Assembly (NCBI RefSeq): GCF_000972845.2
Contig: NC_040017.1
Location: forward strand, 24,265,606-24,329,605
From: Larimichthys crocea
Lineage: Eukaryota; Chordata; Actinopteri; Sciaenidae
Direction: 5' to 3'
DNA length: 64,000 bases
A program made the translations under genes and the position numbers. Under the pieces are notes generated by a model, which worked only from the letters and a program-made list of their open reading frames with translations, did not search any database and was not told the DNA's origin. Of the stretch, positions 57,366 to 64,000 are shown in pieces (the stretch's first letter is position 1; the number at the start of each line of letters is the position of its first letter).

Positions 57366-57914
57366 CAGGGTTCGGCAATTAGTGGCCCGCGGGCCAAACT
57401 GACCCACCATCAATTAGTCTGGCCCACTAGATGACGTTGATTTATTTAAAAATATTATATATATATTTAAATATATCTTTTGGACCTCATGTTTTCTGTC
57501 AAAAATACAACAATTCCACAGATTTCACAACATTTATTAAAAAGTAGCTGATAAGTAACGTGACAAAACAGCAGCCAGAACATCCTTGCAGCCTCTTTAC
57601 TTGACGCACAGTTGGAAAGCTAATTGGCACGTGCGTGCGTGTGTGCGCTGTAACCTGTGGAAAGTAAAAGTGTCCTGTGTCCCTCTTGCAACGGAATGCG
57701 TTTTTGTGGCCATGCTTTGTCTCGTGGTGTCTTCTAATATTGTATTCTTTACAAACTGCAACAAACCTCGTTGCAAATGAGACACGTCGGCTTGGCATTA
57801 ATAAATGCAGGCAGGATGAACCCATACCTTTGCTTCCATTCTCTTTGTAAGTCCTGCATTCGAATCAGCTTTTCTTTTCATGGCTTTTGACAACGACATT
57901 TTGCATCGATAGCT
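57366..57914 (-). mobile_element. BED-type hAT element, left inner copy (5' part lost)
   Basis: The terminal repeat cagggttcggcaat starts at 57366 directly after ttgtagac (57358-57365), the complement of the target octamer. The minus strand carries a BED-like finger region: CKEYNIRRHHETKHGHKN follows a Cys pair. It stops matching other copies at agctat (57914) and continues into unrelated AT-rich DNA. Confidence 0.82.
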
Positions 57915-58588
57915 ATGGGGTGCCGTTTGTAAAGCGTCTCGCTCTGAAAAATAACAGCAACATTTGATCACATTAGCTAAAAAACAATGTTTAAAAAACT
58001 GGTTTGAATTTTTTGAGAGTCACTTTTTGCACATTTAGAACAATATTTGTGAACTTAGAGATATTTTAAATATTTAAATCCAAATGTTAAATTTAAAATC
58101 TAAATGCTAAATCTAAATCTAAATGTTAAATATAAATATAAATATAAATGTTAAATCTAAATGTTAAATATAAATGTTAAATATAAATCTAAATGTTAAA
58201 TATAAATGTTAATTAAATAAATGTTAAATCAAATCTAAATGTTAAATCTAAATCTAAATGTTAAATATAAATCTAAATGTTAAAAAATATAATCAATGTA
58301 AATAGAAATCTAAATGTTAAATATAAATCTAAATGTTAAATACAAAATATAAATGTGAACCTGCCTAACAGAATACTATATCAATTTACTAATTAAAGAA
58401 CGAGTTTATATTAGAATATTTGGATCCTTTCATGAAAATACATCCAGGGAAAAAAAAAAACATAGGTGACATCATCAGGATTGGTTTTATTCCATTGAAC
58501 TTCTCCGGGATAGAGTCTCAGTGTGTTGAGACATTTCAGGCTGATTGTGGAGGTTTGACCAGTACGAGCGGTGTATTGTGTCTAACAA
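57915..58588. other. Centre of the palindrome
   Basis: Unique sequence 57915-58050, an AT-rich tandem array 58060-58360, and a damaged piece of receptor flank 58420-58588 (tttcatgaaaatacatcc to gtgtctaacaa). No gene. Confidence 0.7.
58060..58360 (+). repeat. AT-rich tandem repeat at the palindrome centre
   Basis: About twenty irregular units of aaatctaaatgttaaatata, the same as those at 51170-51297. It starts from the same joint (aacttagagatattttaaat). Confidence 0.9.
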
Positions 58589-59462
58589 CAGGGATCGTCA
58601 ACTAAGTTTGGGACCTGGGCCCAAATGTTTTCCTGACATTCCATCACGAGCATGACCATGTGCTTTACCTATGGGGAAAAAAAAAAGAAAAAATATTTTT
58701 CAATTTTTTCTATTATATAAAAATAAACATTATTTCACTTTAAAAAAATGGGGCCGTTAATCTAATTTAAAAAATATTAATTTGTTTTCTATTTGCTGTT
58801 ACACGCACCCCACGCCCACGCGTCGGGCCATAAACAGCAACCTGCCGTAACTAATGAGACAAGTGGCCATTTTTTATGTTTTGGATGCCGTCTAAATCAT
58901 GAGTTGAAGATGCTAGCTATCGCTGCAAAATGTCGTTGTCAAAAGCCATGAAAAGAAAAGTTGATTCGAATGCAGGACTTACAAGAAGAATGGAAGCAAA
59001 GGTATGGTTCATCCTGCCTGCATTTATTAATGCCAAGCCGACGTGTGTCTCATTTGGCAAGAGGTTGTTTGCAGTTTTGTAAAGAATAACAATATTAGAA
59101 GACAACCACGAGACAAAGCATGGCCCAAAAAACGCATTCCGTTGCAAGAAGGAACAGGACACTTTACTTTCCACAGGTTACAGCCCGCACACGCGCATGT
59201 CCAATTAGCGTTCCAACTGTTGCGTCAAGTAAAGAGGCTGCAAGGATTTTCTGGCTGCTGTTTTGTCACTTACTTTATCAGCTACTTTTTAATAAATTGT
59301 GAAATCTGTGGCAATTGGTTGTATTTTTGGACAGAAACATGAGGTCCAAAGATATATTTAAAATATATATATTATTTTTAAAATAAATCAACGTCATCTA
59401 GTGGGCCAGACATAATGATGGTGGGTCAGTTTTGGCCCGCGGGCACATATTGCCGAACCCTG
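58589..59462 (+). mobile_element. Full-length non-autonomous hAT element (874 bp)
   Basis: Starts CAGGGATCGTCAACTAAG and ends ...ATTGCCGAACCCTG, so the ends pair as CAGGGWTCG-CAA inverted repeats. The flanking octamers are tctaacaa (58581-58588) and gctaacaa (59463-59470), one mismatch apart and close to GTCTACAA. The plus strand holds a broken BED-finger ORF start (MSLSKAMKRK at 58930). It is the only copy here with both ends. Confidence 0.85.
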
Positions 59463-59762
59463 GCTAACAAGTTAGCCACTGTGGGGAGACTAGTAGAACG
59501 TAGCAATGACAACAGTGTGGTGAGCAAGTTTAAATTAGCTGTGAGTCTGATTGTCCGCTCCTAAAGTCTTCATGCACAGTCTTTACTCAGACCATGCAAG
59601 AACATCTGTCTGTCCACCTGCTTCTTTGGAAAGGTGTGCCACAACACTATGCACTACAGGAAGGGTCCTTTTGTGATGACAATTTTCTTTCACACTGACA
59701 CATTTAGTGATGACAAATTTTACTTGGCATACCTTCACACTTGGTATTTGCTTAGAAAACCA

Positions 59763-60665
59763 ATGGTGACAACACTCATTGGTTGGTGGTGAGGTCTCAC
59801 TGCAGTTAATGATCAGGAATTATTGTGCAGGTCCTGGTGATGATGTTTCTTTGCATCAACTCTTTGCTCATCATAACTTTTTCAGAAAGGAGTACTTCTA
59901 CTCTACACAACCGCACGCTACAATCTTATTTGCTGTTACACTCTGTCTGATAGTTTGATATTATTCATGTCTAATATCCTCCTCATCTTGAACCAGTTTG
60001 GATTTACCATGCAAGTTTGGATGTGTGTCATTACCTCTGCTGTAGTACTCTTTATATGAGAGTCACACCAGTTACTCTGACAGCAATGACTGGAGCGATA
60101 TGTGGCCATCTGCATGCCCCTCGTCATGCAGAGCTGTGCTCCACTCGCAGCACTATGCATTGCATCCTCATCATTCACGGCCTCAGCTCTGTACCCTGCA
60201 TTGTTATTCTCTCCACCTTCTTTGCATCAGCCTCTCTAATTTTGTACAACAACACAGGTTTTGCACTGTGGAGATGTTCATGTTGTACAGATGGCAAAGT
60301 CATGTTAGGTCAGCTGTACTTCAGTTTTACTTCTTGATTATGGTTATCATCATTGATTCGCCTATGTTAAAATAATGAAAGTGGCTAAGCTGCATCAGGA
60401 GAGGATAAAAAGTCATCATGGAAAGGGCTCAGAACAGTAATTCTTCATGGTTTCCAGCTGCTGCTCTGTCTCATCCAGCTGTGGACTCCATTCATAAAGC
60501 AGCTGTATTTCAGATAATTTAATGTTTTTATAAACGCCAGATACTCTAATTACATTGTTGTTTACTTACTCTCAAGATGTCTGAGTCCTCTTATTTATGG
60601 CCTCAGGGATGAAACTTTTTTTCATGCTCTTAAAAAATTATGTCTGTATAAAAGCAATATTTTGA
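59763..60665 (+). pseudogene. Broken odorant receptor (inner, right arm)
   Basis: Mirror of 56163-57065. The start is ATGGTGACAACACTCATTGG with bases missing. There are further small indels in TM1, TM2 (including a ctact insertion before cacaaccgcacgc), ERY (gactggagcg for gaccctggagcg), ECL2, TM5, the loop (ggctaagctgc) and TM7. Most are one-base changes not shared with the left arm. Confidence 0.88.
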
Positions 60666-60844
60666 CAAGGCAGATGAATATTTTTCTAACAGAATGCACA
60701 ATGGCACCCATTAAGACAAAACAATCAACTAAATATGTGTGTCATTCACATTAACAGATAATTTTAAACATGTATTATTTCCATATAGTTTGTTATAAGT
60801 TGACTGTGTACTGCATTGACAATTCATTTATTGTTCATTTGAGA

Positions 60845-61017
60845 TCATTCATAGAAAACTGTGTATACAAAATAATGTTACGTTATTTCAATTCAGGTAC
60901 TCTAACTACTATGTTTGGTCTTGCTCCAGATGTCTAGTCCTCTCATTATGGACTCAGAGAGAAACTTTTTCATGCATGAAAATTATGTCTTCTTGGCTTG
61001 TATAAAAGAAATATTGA
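60845..61017 (+). pseudogene. Odorant receptor tail fragment (right arm)
   Basis: Mirror of 55793-55983, from cattcatagaaaactg to the stop at 61015. About ten small deletions in 170 bp destroy the frame that is open in the left arm. Confidence 0.87.
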
Positions 61018-61019
61018 CA

Positions 61020-62266
61020 CAAGCCTAGTTAATAATTTCTGAACAGAACAATTGCACAATGCACCAGTTCAAACTAAATTCACATGAACATGATCATTTT
61101 AAGAACGTTTTATTTCCAAAATACTTATAAGCCGGCCTGTAACTGGTTGATAATTAAGCAACTATTCAAGATCAAAACTGCTTTTGTTTTTTGTATCACT
61201 GCTCATTTGAGGTACTTTTTCTTTTTTTTTTAAAGATTATTATTTTTTGGCATTTATGCCTTTAATGATACAGCTGAAGAAGACAGGAGCAGGGAGGGCA
61301 GAAGAGGGGGAATGACACGCAGTAAATGGCTGTCCGATGCGAGAGACAGTTTGTAGTTGGGTGTCGTGATCGGTTGCCATAATTGTCAATACATGTAATA
61401 TAAATTTCTGTAAATAATTCAGTTAAATTTGTAGACAACACACTCTTCATCATATGTGATTGACAAATGTATGATTTGGAAATGTGTCATTGCTTTTCAA
61501 TTAAAACTGCTTCATGGTTAATAATCAACATGTTGTGGCTTTTGATTAGGAAAGTCACATTTGCATGAATATCTAACCCACATAAAAACTTGAAATGTGC
61601 AACATCACACTTTGCATCATTACTATTATGATTTATATTGATGATATATTTCTCTTAGATAAACAGCAGCACATCATGATGGAAAAGGGCTTGTATTCAG
61701 ATCGAATTTAGGATGCTCATATGGTTTTTTCAAATTTACTTCAAAAGGCCTTAAAGAGAGTTTGGGTTGAGCTTCACAGCAGATTCTTACAACAGACAAA
61801 TCCCTGAAAAGTCTCGTCACGTCTGATGAACCACGAATCTGTTAGTTCACTGCAAAACAAAAACAATGCTGCTCTTGTACCTTCCTACGTCCTCTGCATG
61901 AATACACAGGTGGTGGAATGCTGACTTTTCGCCTGGGAAGTGCAAAAACCCAACACATGAACTGATGTGACTCAACTTCCAATCTTTTCCTCAATCATCA
62001 AGTACTTTTGTTGCCTTAACTTGCCCACAATGGTAGCCGTGAAAAGACCAAGAAGACGTTTTGGAAGAAACTCAGACAGAATAAGAGAAAGTGACTAAGT
62101 AAGAACAAGATTTTATATAGAAGATATTGATCCTTTCATGAAAATACATCAGGAAACATAGGTGACACATCAGATGGTTTAGTCCATGAACTTCTCCTGG
62201 ATAGTCCTCAGTTTCTGAGCACTTCAGGCTGATTGTGGAGGTTTGACCAGTCTGAGCGTTGTATTT
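61020..62266 (+). repeat. Receptor-unit flank, right arm
   Basis: Plus-strand counterpart of 47740-48622 and 50230-51117, with the short repeat at 61225-61330. Scattered one-base deletions. Confidence 0.88.
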
Positions 62267-62274
62267 GTCTACAA

Positions 62275-63080
62275 CAGGGATCGGCAACTAAGTTTGGACC
62301 GGGCCAATTTTTTTTTTCTGACAATTCCATCGCGGGCCAACCATGCTTTCCATACTGGAAAAAAAAAGAAAAAGATTTTTCTATTTTTCTATTATTAAAA
62401 ATAAACATTATTTCACTTTAAAAATGCATTCAATTTAATTTAAAATATTAATTTGTTTCTATGTGCTGTTATTACAACACCCAATGCGTCTGTCATGAAA
62501 CAGGCAACCTGCCTAAGTAACTAATGTAACACATTGCCAGTTTTTTTTATGTTTTGGATGCCGTCTAAATCATTAGTTGAAGATTGCTAGCTATCGATGC
62601 AAAATGTCGTTGTCAAAAGCCATGAAAAGAAAGTTGATTCTGAATGCAGGACTACAAAGAAGAATGGAAGCAAAGGTAGCGTTCATCTGCCTGCATTTAT
62701 AATGCCAGCCGACGTGTCTCATTTGCAAGAGGTTGTTGCAGTTTGTAAAGAATACAATATAGAAGACACCACGAGACAAAGCATGGCCACAAAAACGCAT
62801 TCCGTTGCAAGAGGGACACAGGACACTTTTACTTTCCACAGGTTTACAGCGCACGACGGACGCACGTGCCAATTAGCGTTCCAACCTGTGCGTTCAAGTA
62901 AAGAGGCTGCAAGGATGTCTGGCGGCTGTTTGTCACGTTACTTATCAGCTACTTTTAATAAATGTTGTGGATCTGTGAAATGTTGTATTTTTTTACAGAA
63001 AACATGAGGTCCACAAAGATATATTAAAATATATATATATTTTAAAATAAATCAACGTCATCTAGTGGGCCAGACATACG
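62275..63080 (+). mobile_element. BED-type hAT element, right arm outer copy (3' end lost)
   Basis: Starts CAGGGATCGGCAACTAAG after tctacaa. The BED-like segment reads CKEYNIEDTTRQSMATKTH in a shifted frame. It ends at gtgggccagacatacggtgg, as in the left outer copy, and joins the minisatellite. Confidence 0.83.
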
Positions 63081-63094
63081 GTGGCCGGAACCCT

Positions 63095-63280
63095 CAATGC
63101 TGCAATAAAAAAACTCTGCAAACAAAAAGAAACAGCGCTACAATAAAAGAAACGCGCAACAAAAATAAACAGCGCTACAATAAAAGAAACGCTGCAAACA
63201 AAAAGAAAAGCGCTGCAAAAAAAGAAAGAAACGCCGCTGCAAATAAAAGAAACGCTGCTGCAAATAGAGAAACAATTCAC
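63095..63280. repeat. ~18-bp minisatellite (gctgcaaataaaagaaac), right arm
   Basis: Mirror of 53520-53722. It produces Asn/Lys-rich frames on the plus strand and Phe/Cys-rich frames on the minus strand that are not genes. Confidence 0.9.
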
Positions 63281-63623
63281 AACGGAAGTGAATTACCACC
63301 GGAACTATTTTGCCGGTGCACCTGTAGTTTTTATGTGAGCGAAGAGAAGAAGAAGAAGAAGTACAGAAGTGTATTGCATTCACTTGAAAAAAATAAATTA
63401 GACACCGATCTCGTAATTATGAGATAAGGAAAGTGCCTTATTGGCTACTGCCATTCGGTAAAGTTAAAAGATATTGGCACTTCTGAGATCAGTAACTCTG
63501 AAGTGAAACGTTTGTTAAACACACAAAACGCATATTTTCAACCATAGTAGGACAGACAACGAGCTACAACCTAATGTTCATCACAACGAGTACAACCTAA
63601 TGTTCAAGTCTGAATGTCGCTCT

Positions 63624-63640
63624 TATAAAGTCTTCATGCA
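63624..63640 (+). promoter_or_regulatory. Core promoter of the outer-right receptor
   Basis: TATAAAGTCTTCATGCA, about 210 bp before the ATG at 63838. The upstream boxes of receptor 6 are missing, as in the left arm. Confidence 0.65.
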
Positions 63641-63837
63641 CAGTCTTTTACGCAGACCACTGCAAAGAACTCTGTCTGTCCACCTGTCTTTGGAAAGGTG
63701 GCCACAACACTATGCTACTACAGGAAGGTTGGGGTCTTTTTGTGATAGACTCAATTTTTCTTTCAACTACACATTTAGTGATGACAAATTTTCACTTGGC
63801 ATATATCTTAACAACTTGTGTATTTTGCTTAGAAACG

Positions 63838-64000
63838 ATGGCTGACAACAACTCATTGGTTGGTGGTGAGGTCTCACTGGTGGAGTACATGATAAGGTCA
63901 TTATTGGCAGATCTGGTGATGAATTTCTTTGCTCAACCTCTTTGCTTATCACAACTTTTTCAGAAGGAGTGCTTCTACACAACGCACGCTACATCTATTT
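63838..64000 (+). pseudogene. Odorant receptor start (outer, right arm), cut by the window end
   Basis: ATGGCTGACAACAACTCATTG gives MADNNSLVGGEVSLVEY as in 52977-52079. Missing bases in TM1 (tattggcagatctgg) and in ctcaacctctttgctt break the frame within the visible 163 bp. The rest lies outside. Confidence 0.83.

Larger units (their letters stand above)
51843..57914 (-). repeat. Palindrome, left arm (~6.07 kb)
   Basis: Read on the minus strand from 57914 outwards it repeats the plus-strand order from 58912 to 64000: hAT end, receptor promoter, broken receptor, receptor tail fragment, flank, hAT, minisatellite, second promoter, second receptor. The arms share substitutions absent from receptor 6 but differ by many one-base indels. 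Confidence 0.92.
58912..64000 (+). repeat. Palindrome, right arm (at least 5.09 kb)
   Basis: Mirror of the left arm, running off the window. It carries more private one-base deletions than the left arm, in non-coding parts as well as in receptor frames. Confidence 0.92.

Noticed and set aside
63065..63427. Asn/Lys-rich frame near 63.1-63.4 kb
   Set aside because: Translation of the 18-bp minisatellite.

Overview
The window is nuclear DNA of a teleost fish, most likely an acanthomorph. The evidence is the single-exon fish-type odorant receptors of the OR131-2-like kind, several repeat families typical of teleosts, and a spliced vertebrate DIABLO gene. There is no sign of a prokaryotic or organellar origin.

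Layout. (1) 1-19.2 kb holds no convincing complete gene. It has microsatellites, old teleost repeats, a CpG-rich promoter-like patch at 13.49-14.01 kb with candidate first exons on both strands, and a hAT element at 14370-14805 with an exact 8-bp target duplication. (2) 19.22-24.32 kb is a complete six-exon minus-strand DIABLO (SMAC) gene of 237 codons. Its mature N-terminus should be AVPF. (3) 24.4-29.6 kb is a belt of decayed LINEs and other repeats. (4) 29.7-49.85 kb is an odorant receptor cluster with six intact plus-strand genes (29883, 32306, 36483, 42835, 46755, 48927). Genes 2 and 3 lie in a ~4.18-kb tandem duplication that also carries the 3' end of a restriction-like-endonuclease non-LTR retrotransposon. 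A truncated, inverted receptor tail sits at 40130-40362. (5) 51.8-64.0 kb is a giant inverted repeat with arms of about 6 kb and a ~1-kb centre. Its broken receptor copies are full of one-base indels.

How it fits together. The receptors share a short core promoter, TATAAAGTCTTCATRCA, 170-530 bp before the start codon, often with CRE-like (TGACGTCA) and TAATTA sites upstream. One hAT insertion with target duplication GTCTACAA was copied along with the receptor units; the empty site survives at 48623-48630. This dates much of the later expansion after that insertion. Receptors 1-3 are a mosaic that suggests gene conversion. Indels in the palindromic part also hit non-coding DNA, so some of the pseudogenes there may be assembly errors rather than biology.
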